64,000 nt of DNA from Aricia agestis (taxonomy: Eukaryota > Arthropoda > Insecta > Lepidoptera > Lycaenidae): NCBI RefSeq assembly GCF_905147365.1, contig NC_056409.1, positions 4,035,001 through 4,099,000 on the forward strand, read 5' to 3'. Position 1 is the first letter of the stretch. Each line of letters starts with the position of its first letter. The notes below the pieces were generated by a model. It saw nothing but the letters and a program-made list of their open reading frames with translations. It was not told the origin of the DNA and searched no databases. A program made the translations under genes and the position numbers. Positions 1 through 10,846 of the stretch are shown here, piece after piece.

Positions 1-571
1 TTTTATCTAATAAGATAAAATAAGTACTATTATGTTTACAGGTCAATAGACCTTCTTGTGCCGAACTCACCCCATGTTAAAGTTTACAGAACTAGATATA
101 AAGCATATAAAGTAACGATATTAAAGTTGTTTAGTTAGCTGTTAGGAGCTAAAGATTTTCATCCACCTAGCTGCTGTGAAGTCAATATTGACACTTTCCA
201 ATATCGCTCAGCAATTTCCGCTGATAACGTAAAATCTCAAATAAACTTGCTCTTTCAGGTTCTTTTCCATTTTTCTCTCGTCCCTAGTTCAAATATGTTT
301 TATTACGTAATAAATTTGTTCTAAATGCAAACAAACAACTTATTAAACACAGAATACACGTTTTTATTTGATTAAATTTTGCGAGCAAAACAGGAAATAT
401 TTTATTTATGGTTCGTTTAAATATTATTATGTCTCAGTCGAGACTCCAAAGCCACTGGGAGTGTTTTTTATTAAAATAATCTTAAGCTACTTTTTTGGCA
501 AAATATACGGATTTTCCTAATTGTCGAACTACTAACAGGCGATCTTTTACTTTGATATCCGATAAATAATA

Positions 572-651
572 AAAACCGGCTAAGTTCGTGTCGTGCCACG
601 CGCAATATAACTCTATATTGCGCGTGGCACGACACGCACTTAGCCGGTTTT
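572..651. repeat. Hairpin of two head-to-head MITE ends
   Basis: Two 38 bp arms (572-609 and 614-651) are inverted copies with one mismatch and a 4 base loop. The arm sequence (CCGGCTAAG, GTGTCGTGCCACGCGCAATATA) is the same terminal motif that reappears in degraded single form at about 922-953. It therefore looks like two ends of one MITE family joined head to head. A smaller perfect hairpin (11 bp arms, 708-718 and 724-734) lies just downstream. No coding function is visible. Confidence 0.75.
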
Positions 652-769
652 GTACGATGTATAATTTGTGGTGTAATTTATAGGTTATTATCCGTAACTT
701 TACGATTTTGCAATAGGGGTTCGCCCTATTGCAAGATTTTTGCAAATCCTGAAACAAGTCGATTGCTTG

Positions 770-830
770 ATTGGTGGTTAGTTCTCGAACCGGTGGTAGG
801 CATCATGTAGACTTTCAGAAAATATTTTCT
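770..830 (+). repeat. Fragment of conserved LINE 3' module
   Basis: The stretch around GTTCTCGAACCGGTGGTAGG matches, on the same strand, the module at 45341-45420. It also matches, on the opposite strand, the 3' untranslated part of the LINE at 50390-50460. It is a short relic of a non-LTR retrotransposon tail. Confidence 0.5.
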
Positions 831-953
831 AAAAATGTATTCTGAATAAAACATTTTGAATTTGAGTTTGCTTTATTTACATGAAAAATTCTTGAATGCC
901 TTTGATTGTTCATTAAAAAAACTGGCCAAGTGCATGTCGGGCCACTCGCAATA

Positions 954-1865
954 TAGGGTTCCGTAGTGCCGCTAGTATTTTTAATAATTTTTATGGTCAA
1001 TAAATGCACATTTATAACGTGTTTTACACTACTAACAATATCATCTCAGTAACATTCAAGGTTTTTGAACGAAAAGTTCCTTGGTACTTCTACGAATACA
1101 TTTTTTTAATTGATAGACTATTAGTCAATAACTTATGAATTCTTCTTAGCCGTGATATTTTTCCTTTTAAATTCAGCATATTTCCTACTCCTGAGAATTT
1201 TTTCACATTTCCAGAAGCAACCGTTTAGCTGGTTGAAATTGAAGAAGGGGGGACACTGGACTCTAACGATTTTTTCCCCTTTAAAACTTCATATTTCACA
1301 AATGGATCCCTAAATCGGAAAATGACCTTTTGATACTCATAATATTTTTAAAATACCTATCCTACGACACCGCACACGGTGGGGTGGACGCAGTGCCGTA
1401 AATAGCCTTTTTTGCGCCCTGTGCCGTGTGCGAGATTCTATAACTGCGCCCCTGTTTCTTTTTTAGTCATTATAGGTACCCGAGCAATGCTACGTATAGG
1501 CCCCTCTGATCTGGCCATTCTTGCGCCCCCCGAGAGTCTACGCCCTGTGCCTGGGCACCGGTAGCACCGCCCTATTTACGGCACTGGGTGGACGCGAAAA
1601 AAAAATCACCCCCGCATTGATGTGTAAAAAAATTTTTACGGTACCTCACACCACACACGGTAGTGAGGTACTATCAGCGACCACTGGGTACTATAAACAA
1701 TTTTTTTAAGACTTTATATTATAGGATTATGTTGGCATCATTAAGATGTGCATTCATGCCGAATCACAGCTTTGTAGGCCTTATAGTCTCTGAGCAAAAC
1801 CGTGGACAGACAGACGGACGGACAGACCGAAACTATAAGGGTTCCTTGTTGACTACGGAACCCTA
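954..1865. mobile_element. TIR element of the AGGGTTCCGTAGT family, hit by a hAT MITE
   Basis: The ends are perfect inverted repeats (TAGGGTTCCGTAGT at 954-967 and its complement at 1852-1865). Near the right end lies the purine-rich GGACAGACAGACGGACGG stretch typical of this dispersed family; related copies lie at 19080-19302 and 40083-40372. A separate 196 bp hAT-type MITE is inserted at 1391-1586. No transposase ORF is present, so this is non-autonomous. Superfamily not assigned. Confidence 0.65.
1391..1586. mobile_element. hAT-type MITE, copy 1
   Basis: The terminal inverted repeat is CAGTGCCGTAAATAG at the left with its complement CTATTTACGGCACTG at the right. It is flanked by a perfect 8 bp target duplication GGTGGACG (1383-1390 and 1587-1594). 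CAGTG ends plus an 8 bp duplication are the hallmark of the hAT superfamily. At 196 bp it cannot encode a transposase and must be moved in trans. Two longer relatives lie at 9622-10070 and 11677-11921. Confidence 0.9.
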
Positions 1866-2101
1866 AAAAGGCAAATGTAAGCAAAACAAGCTAAGAGGAA
1901 TACGCTATAGAATAAAATTAGCCAATGACGAAATCACTTAGAGAAAAAATATCATTCCACGAATATTGAGATAATAAGCCCAATCAGGCAGGAGATCGAA
2001 ATTAGATCAAATAGTACAATATTTGATCTACATGTTATTTTTGTTTGACCTGGAGGCCGATTCTCATACCTTGATTGTCGCTTCGATTGTAGGCTAATTA
2101 C

Positions 2102-2539
2102 TAGGGGAGGTGGTGCTATAATTGGTCAGCTAGCGAGACGGTTATCCCACCGTCATAATAACGGCTGACGGTTTTATTTATTATTTACAAAGTAGAAACA
2201 TTCACCTGAATAAATTTTGTACGGTATGAAATGACTTTATACTTAAATTTTTTTACATTTTCAGTAACGCGACTGACGTTAAAACTTGAATCCCCCGTCT
2301 GTAATACGGCTGACGGTGATTTTTTAGTTAAACATGACCTCAATATTCACCCATCAAATTTTCATACGGTATAAAATTACTTTTAGCAACATTTTTTCGA
2401 CAAATTTGAGACCAATGTTTATTCCACCGGTTCTGAAGCAGCTGACGATCAAAACTCCTATGTATTAGTGGAACACTATTATTGTTACGATTGTCACTCG
2501 GTATGAAATTACTTTTCAAAATGACCACCACCTCCCCTA
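2102..2539. mobile_element. MITE with internal repeats (TAGGGGAGGTGGT ends)
   Basis: A perfect 13 bp inverted repeat bounds the element (TAGGGGAGGTGGT at 2102-2114, complement at 2527-2539). Inside, a degenerate unit of roughly 125 bp occurs about three times, recognisable by ACGGTATGAAATGACTTT-like boxes near 2222, 2369 and 2500 and by CGGCTGACGGT-like boxes. The target duplication is not clear. The ORF on the minus strand here is a by-product of the repeats. Confidence 0.6.
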
Positions 2540-2648
2540 CTATAAACTCACGTGCGTTTAGTGCCTTATCATACTAACGAATACGTCGCGAGCATGCAAC
2601 GAACCCTTCACGGATACGTCGCGGTCTCGCAACGAGATGGCTGAGCTG

Positions 2649-2781
2649 CCCCCCTAGACAAGTGGCAAAACGCTAATGTCAAATGTATGGATTTGACATT
2701 AGTATTCGCTAGCCTAGCGATGACTTATGTCAAATCGCATACATTTTGCAGCATTAGCGTTTTGCCACTTGTCTAGGGGGG
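2649..2781. mobile_element. Short MITE with 30 bp inverted repeats
   Basis: CCCCCCTAGACAAGTGGCAA opens an inverted repeat of about 30 bp (2649-2678) whose complement closes the element at 2752-2781. Only about 70 bp lie between the arms. It has no ORF and is a non-autonomous DNA element. A clear target duplication was not identified. Confidence 0.75.
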
Positions 2782-3322
2782 CTGGTTGCAAACACTCGAT
2801 GAAAACGTATCTGTCGCAGTTGTATTGTATAGTCCGCCGTATTACATTTCAAATGTTTTCAAAAGCAGGGCCGTTTTGTAATGCGCCGGTTCAACGATTA
2901 GCCGTATTGCCATTTCGATACATTTTTCAATAAAAAGTAGTAACGGCCAACGTTTAGCCGCATCGTACTACTACTTCAATTTGCTGTTGAACTTCTTTTG
3001 CTTTTTTCTTTATTGTCTTTCGCCTACAGCTCTATTGTTTTACGAGTATTATTATTTAAGTTTTTCGCACGCATTCGCTCATATTTTCATAGCAGAATTT
3101 TATACTTAATAGAAAAATTTTAGAGATGAATAAGGCGAAAAACGTGACGCGTCCTTTCGACTCTGCCCCAGTGTGAGTAGAGCCTAAAGTCGCTCACTCC
3201 TTAGTATGATAACGGCTTTTTACTATCTCACGCTAAAATAAGAAACCTGAAACAACATTCATGGTATGAGAATCGGACCCCAGACGTTACTAATAGGCTA
3301 ATTCGATATAAAGGTTCGAATA

Positions 3323-4634
3323 GGCATGATGACTATTTTTTTTTATAATCGGTCATTGAAAGACACTTAAAAAATAGAAACATCGTTGAAAGAATGACTC
3401 TGATAGCTTAAAAATTCACCAAGATATGACAATTCAAATATCTCATAAAAAAGACCTGCCCGAAAAGCTCCATCCTCCAAAATGCTACGAAAGTATGACG
3501 TCAGTCTTTCGTAGTTTATACGCATCGGGAGACAACTTTGTTCGACGGGTATATAAAATCTTGCGTTTATGAAAGTGGTTTCATAACAAAAGTTGCTTTT
3601 AATTGCATAAGTTATCGAATTATTATATATGTTACGCTCAAAGACCGAAATCGCTTAATGAGCGAAAAAATAGCTCACAACGCGTTGTGGTTACAGTGTA
3701 ACAGCCACGACGCGAAATTCGCGTCGAGGCTCTAATGAAAACGGCCACGACGCGTTCTGGCAATCACAAAAAGACCATAACGCGAAATTCAAGTCGTGGC
3801 TGATATGCTATACGTTTTTCTTGATTTGTTCTTGATTGATTAATCGTCCATAGGTATGGAAGATTATATTTGAATTAAGTACTACGCGTACTATAAAATA
3901 TTTTTTCTTTTACTAAATCACTGCATTACGTGTTTATCATTATTATTTATAAAATATCCATAGTTCCATACATTTCGTATTTATATTATTACTGTCTGTC
4001 AGTTTTTACTGTCAGTTTTTTTTAATTAAGATCAAATTACGTCTTTATATTAAAAAAAACAACAACAAACAACAACACGTTTCGCCAGGCAGACAGACAG
4101 TAATAATATTAGTACGAATAGTATGGAACTATGGATATTTTATAAATAATAATGATAAACACGTAATGCAGTGATTTAGTAAAAGAAAAAATATCAGGTA
4201 GTACGCGTGGTAATTCAAATATAATCTTCCATACCTATGGACAATTAATCAATCAAGAACAAATAAAGAGAAACGAATAGCATATCAGCCATGTAACGGA
4301 TTTCGCGTTATGGTCTTTTTGTGATTGCCAGAACGCGTCGTGGCCGTTTTCATTAGAGCCACGACGCGAAATTCGCGTCGTGGCTTCACTGTGACCACAA
4401 CGCGTTGTGAGCTATTTTTTCGCTCACTGAGCGATTTCGGTCTTTGAGCGTAACATATACAAATATTAAGAAATTTAATTGAAAAAAAATTCGACTTGAA
4501 TATCCAACTTTGAAGGCGCATAACAAAAAATCTACAAATGCTATCAAGCTGAAATTTTGGGAACACTTATTTTTTACCGTGATTTTTTTATTTTATTAAC
4601 AAAATTCGCTAATCTTTGACCTTGTCATCATCCC
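3323..4634 (+). mobile_element. TA-flanked MITE interrupted by a foldback
   Basis: The ends are GGCATGATGAC (left) and the complement of GGGATGATGAC (right), flanked by TA on both sides (3321-3322 and 4635-4636). This suggests a Tc1/mariner-like target. An uninterrupted copy of the same 480 bp element lies on the opposite strand at 42716-43191. Comparison shows that 3630-4455 plus one TATA copy is a later insertion. Removing it leaves a left part (3323-3629) and right part (4460-4634) that align with the short copy end to end. Confidence 0.8.
3630..4455. mobile_element. Nested 826 bp foldback element, TATA target duplication
   Basis: The left arm starts TGTTACGCTCAAAGACCGAA and its near-perfect inverted copy closes the element at 4455. 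The arms run for roughly 390 bp each, with an AT-rich loop around 4015-4080. A TATA duplication flanks it (3626-3629 and 4456-4459). The other copy of the host MITE at 42.7-43.2 kb shows the site without it. No transposase ORF is present; the ORFs inside are mirror images made by the palindrome. Superfamily unassigned. Confidence 0.85.
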
Positions 4635-4697
4635 TATTTTGTTTGACGAAAACACTTTTTTTACAGGTGGTCCCCTGCTCCCCTGGGTACGAGAGAA

Positions 4698-5338
4698 TCT
4701 ATACTATATACTTATTATATTTATAATATTATAAAGCGGAAGTTTGTTAGTTAGTTTGTTTGAACGCGCTAATCTCAGGAACTACTGGTTAGATGTGAAA
4801 AAATCTTTCAGTGTTAGATAGCCCATTTATCGAGAAAGGCTTATAAGCTATATTTTATCACGCGAATACTAATAGGAGCGAAGAAATAGAGGAAAGTGTG
4901 GAAAAAACGGGGGGAAATTATTTGAAAGGGCTTATTTGAACGCGCTAATCGCAGGAACTACTGGTCCGATTTGAAAAATTATTTCAGTGTTAGATAGCCC
5001 ATTTGTTGAGGAAGACTATATTTTATTACGCTGAGATTAATAGGAGTCAAGAAATAGATGAAAGTGTGGAAAAACATGGTAAATTATTTGAAAGGGCTTA
5101 TTTGAACGCGCTAATCTCAGGAACTAAGCGAAGAAGTAGAGGAAAATGTGGAAAAAACGTAGGAAATTATTTAAAATATTGTTTATTATCTTAAGAAACT
5201 CCTGGAGCAATTATTATGTTATTTGGCACACATGAAGAATAGACCACGTGAAAGAACATAGGTTTCTTTTTTTGCGGAAAAATGTACGGTTTCCGTGACA
5301 TTCCTAAATTACGCGGCGAAGCCGCGCGGAACATCTAG
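4698..5338 (+). mobile_element. Non-autonomous Helitron
   Basis: It starts TCTATACTA directly after an A and ends in a GCGGC-GAA-GCCGC hairpin followed by CTAG and then T. That is the Helitron signature (5' TC, 3' hairpin, CTRR, A/T target, no duplication). The interior repeats a box beginning GAACGCGCTAATCTCAGGAA (about 4763, 4938 and 5104). Related copies lie at 34000-34512, 46008-46343 and 60935-62086. There is no Rep/helicase ORF. Confidence 0.8.
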
Positions 5339-7295
5339 TTCTGAATAACATTACCTTGACGCGGGTACAGGAAATATTAATTTAAGAGGTGTTATTGCAG
5401 TTTTATATAAAAGTTACCTAAACTAGTTTACGAATCTTTTTTCCAAACTGGTAATAGGGTCTAATTTTTTAAATTTCAAATTTAAAATGTTAAGGGATAT
5501 TTTCTTAAAGGCAAAGCTAATTATTGATTGATAGACACAAACCAAACCCGTATAGTTAAAAACATGTCACGTACGTATTTTCCCATAAAATATTATTTAC
5601 TATATAGAAATGATTTTTCAAATTGACGACCTCTTTGGCTCAGCGCTCAAGTCGGAGGTCATTGTGTCATATAATAAAAATATTAAATATACCTATGTAA
5701 TATTTCCGTCTAATCCAGTCTTATATCCGGTCTGGTACCCGTAACAGAAGTCCTTCAGGTACTTAGCAGACCGACGTTATGTGAAGCGTCCATAGATATT
5801 ATTATTGTTATTAAATTCCGCCTCAAATTGTGAGATAACGTATAGTATTACACATGAACGAGCATGATGATGAAGCTTTGAAAAAAATATTATTATTGTC
5901 GTACATTTTCGTTACATCTAAATTTCATTTACAACTCTCAGAAGCTCTGTATTTTCGTTATTACGTTTCCCTCAGAAGCCCTGATTCACTCAAGAGCTCT
6001 GTTTTCCTCAAAAGCTACGTTTTCGTCAAAAGCTCTGTTTTCCTGGAAAAGTGATTGCTTTGAAAAGCGGAAGAACTACCTATTAAAATAATGAGTATGT
6101 ATAGCGTAAGTAATCAACCAAGATAAAATAGAACGTTCAATTATATGAGCGCAACTTACGAGTGTCTTGCGGCCGTGTGTACGCATGAACATTGAACAGT
6201 ATTATAATTTGATCGCGTTTCTGCCTTGTTCTTCGTTGTCGTAAAGAATATATAATATACGTATAGTACATACGTACGTTTTGCTTCTCACATGCCTCGT
6301 TTGTATTTTGCATCGTATTTGGCTTCTGTTGGTTATCGTTTTAATTGAAAATTTCTTTTACCAGACAGACTTTGTAGTATCTTTATTATTAAAAGGAAAA
6401 GTAAGTATTTTACGAGTTTTTGTATGTTTAGTGATAGTTTATAACATTTCGTAAAGTACTTAATTAAAACTAAAATTCTTAGGTACGTATGAGAATTATA
6501 AAATAGCATTTTTTTGTAAGCCACTTTTTGCGGCAATAACACTTAAACATTTTTTTACTAATAAAATATGTAAGTACAAAAAACTAAGATACTTTACTTT
6601 TGTGCCGGAGCTTGGGCCTTTTTGGGTGTTCTCCTTTGATAAATTATTGTCATTTCACAAAAATATTTTGTGAGGAATGATGTCATTCGTTCAATTCAGA
6701 ACCTCACTCTGTGTTGGATCGCACAATTTAATCTGATAACAGTAAATTGAATTGAAGTGATAAATCGACCGTTATAATATCTTTTAACGCGCCCTTTATC
6801 CAAATTTTCGCCGATAACGATATGTAGAGAAGTTCATCGCTTTATTGTGATTAATGGCTATGGTATTAACTCGCTTGTTTAAATTATAGACTCATGGAAA
6901 TATTGCTATCAAGTTTATATCACGTATCCATCGAGATAGTGATATGTTTGTGTAAGACAATAAGAGTTTCGAATTTCTAAGGTCTTTAGTCAGGGGTCCA
7001 ATTATCATGATATTTCGAATGTCGACAGCATATTGTGAACACGCGAGTAAGAAAGCCTTCCTTACGAAGCACGAAGAAATTCACAAAATAACTGACTCTT
7101 ACGTCTCGTCGTCGTCGCGTTGAGGCTGTTTACACACACGCCGCTGCAATACTAATCCTTGTATTTCTATGGGCCCTTACACACACGCCGCAGCGGCAGC
7201 CTGACAAGACGATGCGATGCATTTTAATAATTATGAGCTAGTTAAAATCAGGGCGGCTCAACACAATCGGCTACCGGTGACGAATCAGGAAGCAT
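5339..7295. other. Gene-free stretch with an 18 bp minisatellite
   Basis: No supported gene. At 5971-6044 an 18 bp unit (CTCAAAAGCTCTGTTTTC with variants) repeats about four times. An ORF across it reads a repeating LKSSVF-like peptide, which I regard as incidental. The C-terminal receptor exon might be expected in this region, but no convincing match was found. Confidence 0.5.
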
Positions 7296-7392
7296 CAAAC
7301 AATCGGACGAGAATGCCGCGTCCTGCTCTAATAACGTCATTTCACGTTTGCTGAGTTATAGGACGCGGTATTCTAGCTCGTTCGATTGTTTG
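7296..7392. repeat. Imperfect hairpin
   Basis: CAAACAATCG, GACGAG and CCGCGTCCT at 7296-7323 recur in inverted form at 7359-7392, with about 35 bp between. It is probably a MITE remnant. It lies just downstream of receptor exon 7527-7710. Confidence 0.45.
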
Positions 7393-7436
7393 AGTCTCAA
7401 AACGGTTTCGTATTACGGCCTCGGTACCTGCGACAC

Positions 7437-7497
7437 ATACACACCCTAAAGTAATATTATTACTTAGTATTGTTACACCTTGTATAACCGCGTTACT
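7437..7497. repeat. Fragment of the AGGGTGTAAC MITE family
   Basis: The stretch ACACACCCTAAAGTAATATT followed by TTACACCTTGTAT matches one end of the elements at 45797-45954 and 57434-57915. It is an end fragment only. Confidence 0.55.
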
Positions 7498-7526
7498 GAC
7501 CTGGCTCATATTAATATTCCACTCAC

Positions 7527-7710
7527 CTAGCGCTCATGACGTTGTACAATATGGGGTTGACGGTGGCCGACACGTAGTAGAGCGCGCCGGCCACGTTGAA
7601 CAGGTACTCGTTGATGACGTGGAACTGGGGATGCGAGCTGCCGTAGATGAAGAACAGCCGCTGGATGTGGAACGGCGTCCAGCACACGAAGAACGCGATC
7701 ACCACCGCCG
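7527..7710 (-). CDS. Receptor exon: TM6, ECL3, TM7
   Basis: Read on the minus strand, the exon follows an AG acceptor (7712-7711) and ends at a GTGAGT donor (7526-7521). Its 184 bases enter after one base of a split codon and leave with two. The peptide starts AVVIAFFVCWTPFHIQRL and ends at NPILYNVMSA. It therefore holds the TM6 CWxP motif, the third extracellular loop (GSSHPQFHVINEY) and the TM7 NPxxY motif. The phase fits exactly to the exon at 11322-11425. The arginine apparent at the end of the open frame would be partly intron; the true residue depends on the next exon, which I did not find. Confidence 0.93.
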
Positions 7711-7804
7711 CTGAAATAGGAAGGACCTTTAAAATTTAACCCCTAAGGGTCACAGCATACATGTATCAACTCGGAAAGGAATCGTCACCGTATCGCCTCG
7801 AGCC

Positions 7805-8410
7805 GTTGAAATTTTGTTTTAAACGGGCTTTGGCCCACCACACATTCCCACCACAGTATCTCCTGTGTCGCCAGGATCGACAGCGGCATCCAACCACGAA
7901 AACCCTTTGATATGATCTCAGGGAGCCCGAGGGACATGCTAAAGCTGTCTTGGGACCCGCAACGAAATTAATCAGAAGAAAATAGGAGGAGTAGGAAGAA
8001 TTCCAGATTCCCTCCCCAATATAAAGCGGGAGACAGCACAAAGTTGCAGTGACCGAAAGTCAAAGAACTGAAGGGGAGAAGCACCGCGGGAATTAACGTT
8101 AATAATAATAGTGACTACTACGCTAGACCTAAATTAATTTATTGTGTTAGACTGTTGCCAATAGTAATTGTGACAAAAACGCTTGAAGGCACGGAAGTTC
8201 CTAGCGCTGTCCACGAGATCACCGTAGTATGCGACAGATGTGCAGAGTAGGTTGTTTAGCATTGTAGTTCTTTCGTTCTTCCAGAGACTGCACTCCCAGA
8301 GAACATGTTGAGCTGTTTGTTCAAACATGTTGCCTTCGGTCGAGCCCTCGCACATGGGTGATGCTACCAGATTAAATCCGTAGAGTTTGGGAGTTTCATA
8401 CAAAGCGGAT
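7805..8410 (-). pseudogene. LINE C-terminal fragment (R1-like) with 3' UTR
   Basis: The frame 8134-8403 reads KLYGFNLVASPMCEG, then QHVLWECSLWKNERTTML. This is the Cys/His-rich C-terminal tail of R1/I-type non-LTR retrotransposon polymerases. It ends at a stop near 8134, and the downstream part to about 7805 is its 3' UTR. A second, diverged copy of the same family on the same strand is at 40820-41460. The reverse transcriptase core is missing. It sits in a receptor intron in the same orientation as the gene. Confidence 0.75.
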
Positions 8411-8667
8411 CAATACTAAGCGGAATCGTAACGTTATCGCCACGCATTGGAACAGGCTCCGAACCGCGATGCGATGCGTGGTCAACTTGCAGTTCCCGCA
8501 CTTACGGCTCGTCATCCCCGCGCTTACGTCTCTCCGTCCACCCTTGCTTCGTCGGCGAGTCGTAAGTGCGGTGTCGCCAAGCCGACGTACAGGAGCTGCT
8601 GATACGCTTTGGTTACGTGCATACGTCAGGTTGATTGATCCCTTTCCAAGTTGATATGTGTGATGTG

Positions 8668-9087
8668 ACCCTAAGGGTCAAATCAGACCTCAACGCGATG
8701 CTTTTCCTTATGTACTTTATTTTTTTTTATTTTAAAATGTCCCTACAGGCTTACCTAACCTTTTAATCGTCAGTGCTTTATATGGAAGCTTCTTTGGGAT
8801 ATACTAAACATCCCCTAGCTTAATCTAACAGATCCGATGACATTTCAATATTCAAAAAAACATTTTTTTTAACCCACCAAGTGAGAAATCTGATTTCTAT
8901 ACCATGATAACTAGACACATGTCGGAAGCCTATATACAAGCTTAATCTGACACGCTCGAGCTTATCCCGAAATCCCCTCTTCCCCTCCCCAACTATGATG
9001 TCTCACGCAATTGAAGTCTGTCAATTCAATACAAATTTAGAAATGCATCTACGCGTCGCGTTGCGGTCTGAATTGATCCTAAGGGGC
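8668..9087. mobile_element. TIR element (CCTAAGG ends)
   Basis: The left end CCCTAAGGGTCAAATCAGAC matches the complement of the right end (9066-9087) at most positions. Both continue into a CAACGCG box. The element is 420 bp with no ORF of note. The superfamily is not certain because no clean target duplication was seen. Confidence 0.55.
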
Positions 9088-9621
9088 AGAAAGAGAGAAT
9101 CAACGTTTGATTTCGGGAAGTTCTAATTAGAGTTTTAATACAACATGTACCGTCGAAGAAATTGATTCATAAGCAGTTTGAAGGCCTACGTCATTTGTTA
9201 GGGTTATGCCAAATTTATTTTTAATGACATTGTAAAAGTAGCTGGCACTAACTGGATGCGAGTGGCTGAAGATAGAGAACGTTGGTCAGCTCTGGAGGGG
9301 GCCTTTACCATCGCTGAGAGGGGTTCTTTCTAAAACTATAATAATTAATTACTTACTATTTACGTGACATGATAATGAATAATTCTAATTATATTACTAA
9401 TGACATCAATCATTTAATTTGTTATAATAATGAATTACTTACAATAATTTACCTACCTGACATGTTAATGAATTCAATTATAATATTAATAATATAATGT
9501 AACTAATTATTTTAATTTTTAAAATTTTAAATAGGCTTTGTTATCATAATATTGTTTAATGATTTTGCATGCGTAATAATAGATAACAAAATTAACTGTA
9601 CACTGCCTGTCTACTGAAATG
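9088..9621. other. Gene-free AT-rich stretch
   Basis: The first part (about 9157-9230) resembles end sequences near 60720 (AAGCAGxTxxxGGCCTACGT). The rest is AT-rich, with no supported feature. Confidence 0.4.
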
Positions 9622-10070
9622 CAGTGCCGTAAATAGCCTTTTTTGCGCCCTGTGCGAGTGCGCCCTTGTTTTTTTTAGATAAGTATACAGTTTTAGGTAA
9701 GTAGTAAGGTACCCAGAGCAATTATGCTTTGTATATTGTGTAGGTCTGTTTTATTTCATTCAGAGTGATAAAATAAAACATGGTGTTGATTGTTGGTAGA
9801 CCAATTATTATACTATACTAAAATTTTGGAAAACATACTTTTTTTCAAAGAACTGATATGGGCAAACAAGCAGGCGAGCCGTCTGATATCAAGTAGGTCT
9901 TTCGCCTGTTATACCACCCACACTGTGCAGCACTAGGGGCGCAGTGGGAAATTATCGGGAGCAAAACGAAAAAATAATAGTCCTGGTCTGGCGATTGTTG
10001 CGCCCCCAGAGAGTCTACGCCCTGTGCCTGGGCACCGTGCACCGGTGGCACCGCCCTATTTACGGCACTG
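9622..10070. mobile_element. hAT-type MITE, copy 2 (449 bp)
   Basis: It has the same CAGTGCCGTAAATAG termini as the copies at 1391 and 11677, and a perfect 8 bp duplication CTGAAATG (9614-9621 and 10071-10078). It is the longest of the three, with about 200 extra internal bases relative to copy 3. The minus-strand ORF inside has no recognisable domain. Confidence 0.92.
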
Positions 10071-10078
10071 CTGAAATG

Positions 10079-10846
10079 TTACTGTAAAGCAAGAAATAAA
10101 AGGCTTTTTATTTTATTATTTATTATGTCAATTTTATGTTGGATGTGAGTTGTGAGTTGTGACCTTTCGGCTGACATAATGCGACCAAATTACGCATGTC
10201 TCCAATCTGCCTATGAATCAACTTCTTTGATAGTAAAGTTTCTACAGGTAGATATTCAATACAGTTTTTATACTTATTGTACTAATATATTTTGTCAAAG
10301 CGTTGGTGTACAGGGACGGATTCGTGACGTAATTTTCCCTAATTTTCTAATATAGGTCAAACAACACAGGAAAACTACAACATTCTCATCACACGGGTAA
10401 TTTCCTAATTGACAATAATAATAATTTTACTCTTTAGGACCCTTCCACAAGACGCTTTTTACGTCTCTAAACTCAGCAAACGGAAGGAAGCCGACACGTT
10501 TTAAACTTTATATCTGCCAAAACGCGACAAAAACACGCAGAAGACGAGCGCATCAGAAATAAGCGTCGTCAGTGCATAAAAATACGTCGTGTGGAAAGAC
10601 CCTTAACTCAAAATATCCTCAACAGATTTTGCCCGATATATGGCACGTGTGGCTGGTTTATGTTGTTGTTGTTGTTTATGTCATATTTTGGTAGTATTTT
10701 GGTATGATAAGAAGCTTAAGCCTTAGATAAATTGCTTTTGATCTCGAAATAAGAGTGTTGCCGCGAGGAAAATGGTGTTTATAATGTGCGCTTTTATAAT
10801 AAATCTGTGTGTAATGTGTCGAGCTAGCGTACGGTCACGCTCCACG
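10079..10846. other. Gene-free intronic stretch
   Basis: No gene recognised. Part of 10160-10240 (GCGACCAAATTACG) is the inverted counterpart of 60715-60760, a short dispersed repeat. The end near 10720-10846 is probably the 3' UTR of the LINE fragment next to it. Confidence 0.4.

Noticed and set aside
4285..4566. 93-codon ORF
   Set aside because: Reads through the inverted arm of the foldback and the MITE; its mirror appears at 3538-3735.
6160..6240. Possible C-terminal receptor exon on the minus strand
   Set aside because: The translated frames do not resemble the expected tail after TM7, and splice phase could not be satisfied.
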